DNA of 64,000 bases from Parazoarcus communis (GCF_003111665.1 NZ_CP022188.1:1922001-1986000), one strand, 5' to 3'. Counted from the stretch's first letter, positions 25,844-35,874 are shown. The notes: generated by a model from the sequence alone, not told the origin. Numbers and translations: made by a program.

Positions 25844-26931
25844 CGAGAGGCTGCGTTCATTCTACGTAGCAAGCGAGCATGCATCCTCATGACTGTCTGC
25901 TTCGACCGTGGAGCACCAGATTTGTCTCGGGCTGGATAGCTGCCGATGCCGATCTGCCCGGGCAATGATTCGAGCAGCGTTAATACTGAGGCAGGAACGG
26001 GCTGCTTGGTGTGATGGAGGTAGCCTCTCGTGAGCAGTGCTGCATGTGTCGCTGCACGGAAACCTTCTGGTCCTGCTGAAAGAAGCCTCCACAACGCAGA
26101 GAGGAGTTGCATTCGTTCGCCTACCGGCAGAAGCTCCAGTGGTAATCCGGTTGCCGGCGGATTCAGCTGCACGGAGTTGATCCCAAGCTCACGTATGAGA
26201 GCGCGTAGCTTGCCGGATTGCGTGAGACTTGCCTTACGCAGAATCGTTAAAAAATAGCGTGATAGCTCAAACCAGTCAGCCGGTGAAAGCTGGGTGGTGC
26301 CGTAGACTCCTACCCCTGTTGTCAAAACGTCATCAGCGGTATTCTGAAAAGTGAGTGCGCTCTCCACGACCGGGAGTGTATCGACCTGGCGCAAATCCGA
26401 AACGCAAGTCGCACAGCGGGCAAGGTGCCCGTCTTCGGCTGATAACCGATGGGGTTCGAGTGGTGCGTGGCAATGAGTGCACCTGTCCGCTAAAAGCACG
26501 CCGTGTTTAACGCAGCCTGTGTGCCATGCCAAGCGCCACTGTCGCCGGAAGTATGGCTTCCCGTCTTCCTTCAGGCAGATGGGGCAGTATTGAAGGCCAC
26601 CGTGACGCATGCGGTTTCTCGTGCCTTGTGCGAGTATCCACGGCCAAATTGCATAAGATTCAAGCGGCCCTCGTGCGATTGTTGCAGCAGTTGTGCGAAG
26701 GCTGGTGGTATGCAGCGTCGAAGTATCAATACCGGATACGCTTGCCAATGCGTCAACCTGGGCTTTGCTTAAGCCACGATCAGGATCTCTCGCCCATACA
26801 CGCCAGCTCGGCCAAATACTCCCGGTCAACACCAGCGGATCGCAGCCTTGGGTGAGTGCGGCCCTTGCCAGCCAAGACGACAACAGTTCGTCTGGCTGCA
26901 AGGCAACAGGCAGCGCCCACCCCTCGTTCAC
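25840..26931 (-). CDS. tniQ: TniQ/TnsD-family target-selection protein
   Basis: 363 residues from GTG 26931, which overlaps the tnsC stop as GTGA; an ATG at 26970 would extend deeper into tnsC. It opens ALPVALQPDELLSSWLARAAL, the TniQ signature, and carries a zinc site YCPICLKED...HTGCVKH...CTHCHAPL. TniQ links target-site proteins to the TnsC ring. It sits between tnsC and tnsF with overlapping ends, so the five transposition genes form one operon. Confidence 0.9.
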   Translation of the reverse strand: MNEGWALPVALQPDELLSSWLARAALTQGCDPLVLTGSIWPSWRVWARDPDRGLSKAQVDALASVSGIDTSTLHTTSLRTTAATIARGPLESYAIWPWILAQGTRNRMRHGGLQYCPICLKEDGKPYFRRQWRLAWHTGCVKHGVLLADRCTHCHAPLEPHRLSAEDGHLARCATCVSDLRQVDTLPVVESALTFQNTADDVLTTGVGVYGTTQLSPADWFELSRYFLTILRKASLTQSGKLRALIRELGINSVQLNPPATGLPLELLPVGERMQLLSALWRLLSAGPEGFRAATHAALLTRGYLHHTKQPVPASVLTLLESLPGQIGIGSYPARDKSGAPRSKQTVMRMHARLLRRMNAASR

Positions 26932-27818
26932 GAGAGCATTTCTCGTATGCCGCGGGTGGGGCGTACCCACGCTTTGCCTTGGATTACGGGCTTGTCAATG
27001 ATCTCCCTCCCTGTTTTGATCGCATCCTGAGCGCATTCAACAAGAAGGCGATGCAGATTACCGATGTTACCCTCAGAGATGGCATGCAGAAGGGCAGCAA
27101 GTTCAGGCTGATGCAATCGCGACGGATTTTTCAGAGGGCATACCTTCTCGAAACCGGCGAGAAGTCGTTGGAAATCTTGGTTGAGTTCCCATACCGGCAG
27201 GCTGATCACGTCGAAACGGCTCGCATGCTGTGGGTCAGTGTGTAGAACGCGAACAGCTTCACGAGTGCCAACCCCAACGATGGGGATGGCAAGTTCGTTA
27301 CAAAGGAGCTTGATGGAATTCATGACCTCCCGTTGCTTGATTGCCGAACCCGTCAGCAATGAGTGAAACTCATCAATGATGAGCATCTTGACATGACACG
27401 CCCGGAACAAGTGTATGACCTGGTAGCGCAACTTGGACACCGGATCAGTTGCCCGGTAGTGCGTAAAGAAGCGTTCTAGGATGGAGATGTAGAGGCCCTT
27501 TTCGTCCGCGCTCGGCGGCGCTTCGGCAAGAATGATGGGTTTCACTGGTTCAGCGTCTTCATTGACGTAGCCCTGTCCGCACACATCCTGGAAACGACGA
27601 ACGACCGTAGTTTTTCCGTTGTTTGGATCGCCGACAAGTAGCAGATTAGGCATCCGGGGACGGACAGGTTTATGCAGAAGGCCTTGAAGCGTTTCAAGCA
27701 CTTGCTGTGCGCTCTTGTATCCTATCCAGCGAGGCTCATCCAGAAAGGCGATCCGCTCAGCATCGGAAAGCGACATGATGTGACGAAAATCCGAGTGGAT
27801 GTGATCGTAATCGCTCAT
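26928..27818 (-). CDS. tnsC: TnsC/TniB-type AAA+ regulator of transposition
   Basis: A 296-residue AAA+ ATPase with Walker A LLLVGDPNNGKTTVVRR and Walker B MLIIDEFHSLL, then GVGTREAVRVL and the C-terminal helical lid (GNIGNLHRLLVECA). It is of the short TniB type rather than the 555-residue Tn7 TnsC. It forms ATP-dependent rings on target DNA and activates the TnsAB transposase. It overlaps tnsB by four bases. Confidence 0.93.
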   Translation of the reverse strand: MSDYDHIHSDFRHIMSLSDAERIAFLDEPRWIGYKSAQQVLETLQGLLHKPVRPRMPNLLLVGDPNNGKTTVVRRFQDVCGQGYVNEDAEPVKPIILAEAPPSADEKGLYISILERFFTHYRATDPVSKLRYQVIHLFRACHVKMLIIDEFHSLLTGSAIKQREVMNSIKLLCNELAIPIVGVGTREAVRVLHTDPQHASRFDVISLPVWELNQDFQRLLAGFEKVCPLKNPSRLHQPELAALLHAISEGNIGNLHRLLVECAQDAIKTGREIIDKPVIQGKAWVRPTRGIREMLS

Positions 27819-29743
27819 GCAATATCTCCGAAGGTGTCAATGTCGCCATCCACGAGACCGGCAAACGCCTGTACTGAAGACTGCGTTGGTGAAGGTTGTT
27901 TCGGGGGCAGAGGCACGGCAGGTGAGATGTTCTTCTCGTGCTCCTTGCGCCGTTGGGCCTGGCGCCGAGCCCGTTTAGTTTTCTCCTTGGCGTCTTCCAC
28001 TTGGGAGCGCAGCTCCGTGATTGCGCGCAGGAGAGCAAATTCATTGATGCTCTTCAGCCCTTCACGCTTGAGCTTCTCTCGTGCCTGCTCGTACTCCCAG
28101 ATACTCATGGCGGGCAGCGCCTGATCACTGAACGGGATCTTGAAATACTGCTTGAGCGTTGGATCAAAAAACCAGATTGTGCTGATGTCCCTGGGATCGC
28201 GGCGAAACACGAGGTCCAATTTCTTTCCGGTTTCTGAGTCCGTGGAATTGATCCATGGCCGTAAAGCTTCGGCGTAGTAGGTCACCCCGTCAATCGTGAC
28301 GCCGAAGGTTTGCACTGTGCGACGAAAGGCAGGAAGAAAGTCCAAGAGGACCGTCAGCCGGTCGGTAGGTTTGGGTGGCACCCCGATACCCTGTACCTCG
28401 GCGTTGCCAAAAATGCCTATTTCCCATTTTTTCAGTGGCGTCATCCCTATGGCGGAATGTAGGCGTTGATGATAAAACTTGCTTATTAGTGTCACCAGCC
28501 AAGTCTCGAACTCGGACTTCGTCATGGCTGCATGCTTCTCCGCATCGTAGCCGTCGCGCTCTTTGATCGAAGAGAATGTGGTGCCCGGAAGGCCATGAAT
28601 CTCGCGTAGTAGCGTCCCGAGCATTCGCTCGATGTGGCCACCGTACTGCGGTTGCTTGACCGGACGAAACTCCAGGTTGATTCCGTAGGCAAGGCAAGAC
28701 TGCTGAAAATTGTTCGACCGGAAATCTGCACCATTGTCGACATGAATGGTGCGCGGTTTACCCCAAACAGGCCACTGAGCGTCGACCGTATGAAGTAGCA
28801 GCCAGTCATCCTTGGGTAGCATTGAGTGGGCGACGCACATGGCGACGGATGTCTCAGAGGGTGGGTCAAACGAGAGGTAATATCCGGTCACAATGCGCGT
28901 GTTTATGTCCATCGCCAGCGTAATCCACGGGCGACCGATGGGCTTGCGGAACACGTCATCCACTAGGATGATGTCGGCGGGAGTGTGGTCAATCTGCACG
29001 ACTGCCAGTGGATAGTCGGCGTTCGGAAAGCGTCCGGCCGCTGGCAAAAACTTGTTTTTGGCCTTCTCTTTGAATCCTCTACCTCTTAGTCGCTCCTTTT
29101 CAGACAGCTTCGTGATGCGTGAACGAATCGTCATGTGATTCGGTGCTTGGATACCTCTTTCGGCACATCGACGCTGAACTTCTTGTATGGTCTTTTTCGC
29201 AGTGGGGCGCTGGACCGTGAGATAGTAGTCCCTGATCGTCTCTTCGATGACCTGTTCAGCATGGGGTGGTATCCGGCTTTTTCCTTCTAGCCAGCCACGC
29301 TTTTTTGGGATCAGTGCGGTGACCGAACCGTAGGCGTTGTAACGCTTCAACCAGCGATAGAGCGTCGACGGGTCGATGTTGCAGGCCTTCGCTTGTCGCT
29401 CAACTTCGTCACGCCCCCATAGGGTTTTGCCAACTAGCGGACTGATCGCAGCGAATCGTTGCTGAGCGATTCGCCAGTCATCATCGGCGATTTCCGCTAG
29501 ATCTTGATTTACGGCCAGTTTGGGGTCGGCATCGTCTTGCAGGCAGCGCAGATCGCCGATCAGCAGAGGGACGCTGCGCCCCGTTTCCACTTCCACGCCA
29601 ATGACAGACTCAAAGTCCAGCACCTGGGTGACACGGTAGATCGTTTCGCCCCGTTGTACGAATGCGCCTACCTCAATATTGACCGATTTTCGGTTGGGAG
29701 CGAACGCCTCGTTGGGTAGTTCAAAGTCGTCACATTCGTCCAT
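27815..29743 (-). CDS. tnsB: TnsB/TniA-type DDE transposase
   Basis: A 642-residue transposase with N-terminal HTH domains (STLYRWLKRYNAYGS) and an RNase-H-like core. The catalytic triad is visible: D in VVQIDHTPAD, D in IHVDNGADF, E in GGHIERMLG, with 35 residues between the last two. A C-terminal beta-barrel and a charged tail (KTKRARRQAQRRK) for TnsC contact follow. It binds the TGTCGCAG-type end repeats and joins the 3' ends to target DNA. Confidence 0.95.
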   Translation of the reverse strand: MDECDDFELPNEAFAPNRKSVNIEVGAFVQRGETIYRVTQVLDFESVIGVEVETGRSVPLLIGDLRCLQDDADPKLAVNQDLAEIADDDWRIAQQRFAAISPLVGKTLWGRDEVERQAKACNIDPSTLYRWLKRYNAYGSVTALIPKKRGWLEGKSRIPPHAEQVIEETIRDYYLTVQRPTAKKTIQEVQRRCAERGIQAPNHMTIRSRITKLSEKERLRGRGFKEKAKNKFLPAAGRFPNADYPLAVVQIDHTPADIILVDDVFRKPIGRPWITLAMDINTRIVTGYYLSFDPPSETSVAMCVAHSMLPKDDWLLLHTVDAQWPVWGKPRTIHVDNGADFRSNNFQQSCLAYGINLEFRPVKQPQYGGHIERMLGTLLREIHGLPGTTFSSIKERDGYDAEKHAAMTKSEFETWLVTLISKFYHQRLHSAIGMTPLKKWEIGIFGNAEVQGIGVPPKPTDRLTVLLDFLPAFRRTVQTFGVTIDGVTYYAEALRPWINSTDSETGKKLDLVFRRDPRDISTIWFFDPTLKQYFKIPFSDQALPAMSIWEYEQAREKLKREGLKSINEFALLRAITELRSQVEDAKEKTKRARRQAQRRKEHEKNISPAVPLPPKQPSPTQSSVQAFAGLVDGDIDTFGDIA

Positions 29744-29820
29744 TTTTGTTCCTGAAGTGCAGTGATCTGTCGATTTTTCGCGTCTTTACCGTGCTCACCA
29801 AACCAAAAGTGGCCTATGGT

Positions 29821-30516
29821 TTAGTCGATATCAGGAAGCCAGACCTCTGTGAAGTTGTTGAGCGGTCGGTTGATATCGCAGTCCAGTTTCCGGACGGCAA
29901 GCAAGTGCCAGAGATGCGCTAGCCCTTCAGCTCGGTAAAGTCCCATGAAATGCCGAGCAATGAGATAGTCGATAGTCGAAGCTCCCATCTCACGCAGGTT
30001 ATCAATGATCCACTGACTCTCTTGAGGTGGAAATTGCATGCGTTTGTAGGGCTCAAGGAATCGGATGTTGTCGAGCGCCTGATCACGGATCCTTGATTCG
30101 TCGCGGATGTGGAATTCCCACCCCTGTTCTTGAGCGTAGCGCCATGCGGCCTTCCATTTAGGAAGCCACTCACGCCAGTGCTTGCGCCAAGCAACGGCTG
30201 GTTTGACTTCGACCAGAACCGGCTTGGGGTATTGGTTATAGGAACGATCCCCAAGTCGGTAGTAAACGAGGAAGTCTGGCGTATAGGTGTAGCGATTGCC
30301 GTTTGCCGCAGTGAAGGGAACCTCAACGGGTTGCGGGATCACGTCCAGCACTGACAAGAAAAATTCGGTGCGCATCAGGAAGTCACGCTCAAGCGTGGAT
30401 TCAAACGCTACAGACGACTCACCGCGAAAAGCGTAGTGCCCAGAAACGCTACGGCGAGTCGGTCGAATCTTGCGTGTTTGGCGGGGTAGAAGTATGTCGC
30501 AGCTATTGGTTGACAA
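29821..30516 (-). CDS. tnsA: TnsA-type endonuclease subunit of the transposase
   Basis: A 231-residue restriction-like endonuclease. Catalytic residues are visible as E in STLERDF, D in YTPDFLV and the VEVKP box. TnsA cuts the 5' strands so that the element moves by cut-and-paste. The start is taken as TTG 30516, with GAGG about 8 bases before it; no ATG lies nearby in frame. One terminal repeat (30495-30502) falls inside the first codons, so TnsB bound at the end could repress this operon. Confidence 0.9.
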   Translation of the reverse strand: MSTNSCDILLPRQTRKIRPTRRSVSGHYAFRGESSVAFESTLERDFLMRTEFFLSVLDVIPQPVEVPFTAANGNRYTYTPDFLVYYRLGDRSYNQYPKPVLVEVKPAVAWRKHWREWLPKWKAAWRYAQEQGWEFHIRDESRIRDQALDNIRFLEPYKRMQFPPQESQWIIDNLREMGASTIDYLIARHFMGLYRAEGLAHLWHLLAVRKLDCDINRPLNNFTEVWLPDID

Positions 30517-30628
30517 AATGAACCTCGTCGCAGTTATTACTAGTATTTCCGTCGCAATAATTGTTACCTAAACCGGCAAACTTATTGGAGCACGGCTGGG
30601 ATCGTCGCACATATTTCTATATCTTACA
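30495..30628. repeat. Transposon right end with four TnsB-type binding repeats
   Basis: Repeats TGTCGCAG (30495-30502), CGTCGCAG (30526-30533), CGTCGCAA (30550-30557) and CGTCGCAC (30603-30610), ending at the ACA terminus at 30628. More sites at the tnsA-proximal end than at the other end is the Tn7 arrangement. Confidence 0.75.
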
Positions 30629-30633
30629 GAGGC
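30629..30633. repeat. Right copy of 5-bp target duplication GAGGC
   Basis: Directly follows the ACA terminus and matches the copy at 6012-6016. Confidence 0.95.
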
Positions 30634-31287
30634 GCGATTCCGCAACCCGGCGAGGTGTCCCTGGCGCATCACGGTGTGCTGTTTCTCGACGAACTGCCCG
30701 AGTTCGATCGCAGGGTGCTCGAGTCGCTGCGCGAGCCGCTCGAAACCGGACATGTCACGGTCTCGCGCGCGCGCCGGCGGGCCGAATTTCCCGCACGCTT
30801 CCAGCTCGTCGCGGCAATGAACCCCTGTCCCTGCGGTTATTCAGGCCATCCGACCCGGGCCTGCACCTGCACGCCGACGCAGATCTCCCGCTACCGCGCG
30901 CGCCTTTCCGGTCCGCTGCTCGATCGTATCGATCTGGTGGTCGAGGTGCCGGCGGTGTCCTACGAGGACCTTGCCGAAGGCGCCCGCGGCGAGTCGAGTG
31001 CAGCTGTCCGCGCCCGGGTGCTTCGGGCACGAGCGTTGCAAGTCGAGCGCCAGGGCATGCCGAACGCCGCGCTTGCGCCGGCGCAGGTGGACGCCTGTTG
31101 CGTGCCTGACGCGGCGGGGGCGGCCCTGCTGGCACAGGCCATGAGCCGGCTCAATCTGTCGGCACGTGCCTATCACCGGGTACTGCGGGTTGCGCGCACG
31201 CTCGCCGACCTGAATGAAGTCGCGCAGCCCGGCGCCGCGCACATGGCAGAAGCCATTCAGTACCGGCGGGGGCTGGCTTCGCACTGA
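30634..31287 (+). pseudogene. comM: comM, 3' part after the Tn7-like element
   Basis: 218 codons including stop that continue the 5171-6016 frame exactly. It holds Walker B VLFLDELPEF, the arginine-containing VSRARRRAEFPARF region, the zinc-type CPCGYSGHPTRACTCTPTQI and the conserved C-terminal ARAYHRVLRVARTLADL. Alone it has no start signal. The reading is intact, so the gene could be restored by precise loss of the element. Confidence 0.95.
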
Positions 31288-31325
31288 GCGCGGAGGCTGT
31301 CCGCCCGGGACCCGGCGCCGCGTTT

Positions 31326-31658
31326 CTATCGGTTCTCCAGATAACGGCGCCAGCTGCCGAAATGGCTGATGTCGGTTGCGCCCTCGATGCCGCTGGGCTC
31401 ACAGATGAAGCCGGTTTCCTGACGACCGTCGGCGAGCGTGACCTTGCCGAGTCCGAGCGGGGCGGGGATGCCCGCCAGGAAGGTGCCCAGTTCTGCAGCA
31501 GGCAGCTCCCAGACTTCGACTTCGATGGCCTGCATCAGCGCATGGGCGCGGAAGCGCAGCACCAGGTCGAGTTCGGGCGGGCCGACTTCGAGCGGTACAT
31601 GAGTGTCGCCCGAGACGCGCGCGACCAGCCGGGTGTCGTCGCTGCCGATGTCGAGCAC
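31326..31658 (-). CDS. Small allophanate hydrolase C-domain-like protein
   Basis: 110 residues from GTG 31658; the open frame extends a few codons further upstream without ATG, so the start is uncertain. The C-terminal GKVTLADGRQETGFICEPSG and DISHFGSWRRYL match the stand-alone C-terminal domain found in allophanate-hydrolase-related proteins (gamma-glutamylcyclotransferase-like fold). The function of the stand-alone form is unknown. It converges on comM. Confidence 0.65.
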   Translation of the reverse strand: MLDIGSDDTRLVARVSGDTHVPLEVGPPELDLVLRFRAHALMQAIEVEVWELPAAELGTFLAGIPAPLGLGKVTLADGRQETGFICEPSGIEGATDISHFGSWRRYLENR

Positions 31659-31821
31659 GATGGGTGAGACCAGATCAATCTGACGCGAAGAGGGTAGTCC
31701 CCGCGTATCATGACGCCTTCCCGTACGGTGCCCCGTGTGCTGAAAGGGCGTTGCGCAGGCGTTCCGTTCTGCCTGCCCCTGAGCCCTGCGATTGGCCGAT
31801 CATCGAATAACGACAATCTCA

Positions 31822-33009
31822 ATGCCCTCAAGCTCCCCCTGGCTGGCCTGGGTACTGGCCGCACTTGCCGCGATCGGCCCGTTTGCCATCGACACCTACC
31901 TTCCGGCCTTCCCGCAGATGGCGGAGTCGCTCGGTGCGACGCAGGTCCAGGTCCAGCAGACCTTGACCGCCTACATGGCCACCTTCGCCTTCATGGTGTT
32001 GTGGCACGGCGCGCTGGCGGACCGCTTCGGGCGGCGGCGGGTACTGATCTGGGCGACAGCCCTGTTTGCGGTCGCGTCGCTGTTGTGTGCCGTCGCCCCG
32101 AGCATCGAGTGGCTGTGGGCAGGGCGCGCGGTTCAGGGGCTGTGCGGTGGCGCCGGCATGGTCGTGGGGCGGGCGGTGATTCGCGATATTCACGAAGGCC
32201 CGCAGGCTCAGCGCCTGATGTCGCAGGTGATGATGATCTTCGGCATCGCGCCCGCAATTGCACCATTGATTGGTGGTCTCCTGCTCGCGGTGGCCGACTG
32301 GCGCGCCATCTTCGTCTTCCTCGCCTTCTTCGGTGTGGCGCTGAGTGTGCTCACTTTGCGCTATCTGCCCGAAACCCTGTCCGAGGAGGCGCGCCAACCG
32401 CTGCATCCGGCTTCGCTCGTTCGCGCCTATCGTGGCGTGCTGAGCAATACTGACTTCCTGCTGCTCGTATTTTCGGTGGCGCTGATGTTCAACGGTTTCT
32501 TCATTTACGTGCTGTCGGCGCCGGTGTTCGTGATGACGCACCTCGGGCTCGGACCGCAGGACTTCGCCTGGCTCTTCGTGCCCGTGGTCGTAGGGATGAT
32601 GTTCGGCTCCGGCCTGTCCGGGCGGGTGGCCGGGCACTGGTCGCCCACGCGCGCGATTGCGGTCGGTTTCGCCATCATGCTCGGCGCGGCTGCGGGCAGC
32701 GTGCTGCTTGCCGCAAGCGAACCCGCGCAGCGCCTGTTGCTGGTTCTTCCCATTTCGATCTATGGCGTGGGCATGGCACTGGCGATGCCCAGCATGAGCA
32801 TTCTTGCGCTCGACCTGTTTCCGCAACGGCGCGGGATGGCCTCCAGCTGCCAGAGCTTCGTACAGGTCGGCATGAATGCGTGCACGGCAGGGGTGCTTGG
32901 GCCGCTGCTGTGGAAGTCACCGGTGACGCTGGCCGCCGGCATGTGCATGTTCGCTGCACTGGCCCTGATCGGCTTTCTGACCTGGCGCCGCCGGTCGCTG
33001 TCTGTGTGA
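31822..33009 (+). CDS. Bcr/CflA-family multidrug efflux MFS transporter
   Basis: 395 residues from ATG 31822 (a TTG 30 bases earlier is less likely). Twelve hydrophobic segments are visible, with the drug:H+ antiporter motifs: ALAAIGPFAIDTYLPAFP in helix 1, GALADRFGRRRVL between helices 2 and 3 (motif A), and RAVQGLCGGAGMVVGRAVIRD in helices 4-5 (as RAVQGLCGG and RAVIRD). Members export sulfonamides, bicyclomycin or chloramphenicol. The specific substrate cannot be read from sequence. Confidence 0.9.
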   Translation: MPSSSPWLAWVLAALAAIGPFAIDTYLPAFPQMAESLGATQVQVQQTLTAYMATFAFMVLWHGALADRFGRRRVLIWATALFAVASLLCAVAPSIEWLWAGRAVQGLCGGAGMVVGRAVIRDIHEGPQAQRLMSQVMMIFGIAPAIAPLIGGLLLAVADWRAIFVFLAFFGVALSVLTLRYLPETLSEEARQPLHPASLVRAYRGVLSNTDFLLLVFSVALMFNGFFIYVLSAPVFVMTHLGLGPQDFAWLFVPVVVGMMFGSGLSGRVAGHWSPTRAIAVGFAIMLGAAAGSVLLAASEPAQRLLLVLPISIYGVGMALAMPSMSILALDLFPQRRGMASSCQSFVQVGMNACTAGVLGPLLWKSPVTLAAGMCMFAALALIGFLTWRRRSLSV

Positions 33010-33090
33010 CTGTTATCTCCCTGTAATGCGCCGTGACGATACTCGCAGGCTGACTGCGAGTGCGGTGACAGAAACGACAGGGAGATTCGA

Positions 33091-34623
33091 ATGCGTACAT
33101 CAATTCGTGCCGCGCTGCTGTGCGCCGGCCTCGTATCCATGCCCGCGCTGGCGGCGCCGGCCGTATTGTGGGAAAAGGTCTGGTCCTACGATCATGCGGC
33201 TGGCAATGCCGCAGGGCAGAAGGCCGAGATTCCGGCCTATGACCCGCTCAACGATACCTTGTGGGTGGCAGGTGTTACCGGTGTCGATGTACTCAACGCC
33301 CGCACCGGTAGCCTGATCCAGCACATCGATCTCTCCGCGCTGGGCGACGTCAATAGCGTGGCGATCAGGAATGGCGTGGCTGCGGTCGCGATTGCCGCGC
33401 CCGATCACACCCAGCCCGGCGTCGTGCAACTCTTCAACAGCAACACCTTTGCCGCCGCCGAGCGTATTCAGGTCGGCGCGCTGCCTGACATGGTGACCTT
33501 CACCCCTGACGGCTCGCGTCTCCTTGTCGCCAACGAGGGTGAGCGCGCAGTGATGACCGACCCGAGCTCGGCAGACCCGGCCGGCAGCGTGAGCGTCGTC
33601 GACATGAGCAGCCGCACGGTCGTCGCCACTGCGGGCTTCGCGGGTGTGGCTGGCAGTGACAGCGTGCGGCTGTTTCCCGGCAAGACGGCCGCCGTCGATC
33701 TCGAGCCCGAGTACATCGCGGTTTCGGCCGATGGCAGCAAGGCCTATGTGAGCCTGCAGGAAGCCAACGCGGTGGGCATTCTCGATCTTGCAACGAACAC
33801 CTTCACCGAGGTCAAGAGCCTCGGCACCAAGGATTACAGCCTGCCGGGCCAGGGGATCGACCCCTCGGACAAGGACGGCAGCATCGCGGTGCGCAACGTG
33901 CCGGTCAAGGGCATGTACATGCCCGACACCATTGCCACTTATGTCGCGGGCGGGCAGACCTATCTGGTGACGGCGAACGAGGGCGACACGCGTGACGAGG
34001 ACGTGCGCATCAAGGACAAGAGTGTGAAGCTCGACCCCACCATTTTTCCGGATGCGGCCGAGCTGAAGAAGGACGAGAACCTCGGTCGTCTCACCATCTC
34101 GCCGTTCGACGGGCTCAACGCCAACGGCGAGCATGAAGCGCTGTACTCATACGGCAGTCGCTCGTTCTCGATCCGCGACGCCAATGGCAATCTGGTGTTC
34201 GACAGTGGTGACGATTTCGAGCGTCTGCTCGGCGAGCGTTTTCCGGACATCTTCGACGACGGTCGCAGCGACAACAAGGGCCCGGAGCCCGAAGGGCTGG
34301 CCTTGATGGATATTGGCGGCCGGATGCTGGCCTTCATCGGCTTTGAACGTACGCTGGAAAAGCTGGCAACCGCAGTGATTGCGATCTACGACATCACCGA
34401 CCCGCTGCAGTCCCGGTTCCTTGACTTCATCGTCAGTCCGGGCGACCTGGCGCCGGAAGGGCTGGTCGCCTTCAGCCGCGATGGCGGCTATTTCCTGGCG
34501 GTGTCGAGTGAAGGCTCGGATACCACCTCGTTGTTCCGCATCAATCTGGTGCCGGAGCCGGGCGGCGTCGCGCTGGTGCTGACTGCGCTGGGCCTGCTCG
34601 GGGTGATTCGGCGCAAGCGCTGA
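33091..34623 (+). CDS. Choice-of-anchor I family protein with PEP-CTERM sorting signal
   Basis: A 510-residue exported protein with signal peptide MRTSIRAALLCAGLVSMPALA. The body is a beta-propeller-like esterase/alkaline-phosphatase-related choice-of-anchor I domain with repeats such as LPDMVTFTPDGSRLLVANEGE and PEYIAVSADGSKAYVSLQE. It ends VPEPGGVALVLTALGLLG plus IRRKR, a textbook PEP-CTERM signal recognised by exosortase. The exosortase genes are not in the window. A GGGAG ribosome site precedes ATG 33091. The enzymatic activity is unproven. Confidence 0.88.
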   Translation: MRTSIRAALLCAGLVSMPALAAPAVLWEKVWSYDHAAGNAAGQKAEIPAYDPLNDTLWVAGVTGVDVLNARTGSLIQHIDLSALGDVNSVAIRNGVAAVAIAAPDHTQPGVVQLFNSNTFAAAERIQVGALPDMVTFTPDGSRLLVANEGERAVMTDPSSADPAGSVSVVDMSSRTVVATAGFAGVAGSDSVRLFPGKTAAVDLEPEYIAVSADGSKAYVSLQEANAVGILDLATNTFTEVKSLGTKDYSLPGQGIDPSDKDGSIAVRNVPVKGMYMPDTIATYVAGGQTYLVTANEGDTRDEDVRIKDKSVKLDPTIFPDAAELKKDENLGRLTISPFDGLNANGEHEALYSYGSRSFSIRDANGNLVFDSGDDFERLLGERFPDIFDDGRSDNKGPEPEGLALMDIGGRMLAFIGFERTLEKLATAVIAIYDITDPLQSRFLDFIVSPGDLAPEGLVAFSRDGGYFLAVSSEGSDTTSLFRINLVPEPGGVALVLTALGLLGVIRRKR

Positions 34624-34644
34624 AGCCTGCGCGCTGCGTCCCCC

Positions 34645-35037
34645 TCAGCACTGCTGCCAGGGCAGGCCGTCGAAACGCCAGCCGTTCACCGCGTTGCGGT
34701 GATGGCTGTCGTCGAGTTCGCCCTCGAAACCGTGGCTGACATTGAATACATTGGAAAAGCCGGCCTCGATCAGCGCGTTGCCTGCCGCCTCCGAACGGTT
34801 TCCGCTGCGGCAGATCAGCACGACCGGGCGTTCTCCGCCATGTCCGGCAAGCTTCTTTACCTCGCCGACAAAGTGCGGGTTGATCTCCCAGTCGGGACCA
34901 TCATTCCACGAGACATGGATGGCACCCACCGGATGACCGACGAAGAGGAATTCGATCTCGCTGCGCACATCGATCAGCAGCGCTTGCGGGTCGGCCTGCA
35001 GCAGGGCGAAGGCTTCTTTGGGGCTGAGGTGTTTCAT
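34645..35037 (-). CDS. Rhodanese-like sulfurtransferase
   Basis: A 130-residue single rhodanese domain. The active-site loop is VLICRSGNRS with the catalytic Cys, and LLIDVRSEIEF is the N-terminal strand motif. Single-domain rhodaneses carry sulfur as a persulfide. It lies between the PEP-CTERM gene (convergent) and the liv operon (same strand, 93 bases downstream of livF in transcription sense). Confidence 0.9.
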   Translation of the reverse strand: MKHLSPKEAFALLQADPQALLIDVRSEIEFLFVGHPVGAIHVSWNDGPDWEINPHFVGEVKKLAGHGGERPVVLICRSGNRSEAAGNALIEAGFSNVFNVSHGFEGELDDSHHRNAVNGWRFDGLPWQQC

Positions 35038-35130
35038 TCGAATCTGTCTCCTTTAGCGGAGAATTATATTCGGTTGTTCGAATGAAGCGGGTGGCGAGCG
35101 GGACGTGTCCTGCACGTCCCGCAGCGTCCG

Positions 35131-35854
<724 letters not shown>

Positions 35855-35874
<20 letters not shown>

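Larger units (their letters stand above)
6017..30628. mobile_element. Tn7-like (Tn6022-type, TnsF-bearing) transposon inserted in comM, 24,612 bp
   Basis: The element starts TGTCAAATATGG and ends ATATCTTACA, flanked by GAGGC on both sides. Deleting it with one GAGGC restores an uninterrupted comM frame through VGGGAIPQPGEV. It carries tnsA, tnsB, tnsC, tniQ and tnsF at the right end, a TnsE-like gene at the left end, and about 16 kb of cargo dominated by defence-type genes. Published Tn6022-like elements target comM through TnsF, so the insertion site agrees with the gene content. The transposition genes look intact; activity is untested. Confidence 0.95.

Noticed and set aside
30561..31109. 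A separate gene at the right transposon end in another frame
   Set aside because: It overlaps the comM 3' frame, which has clear motifs and joins exactly to the 5' part.
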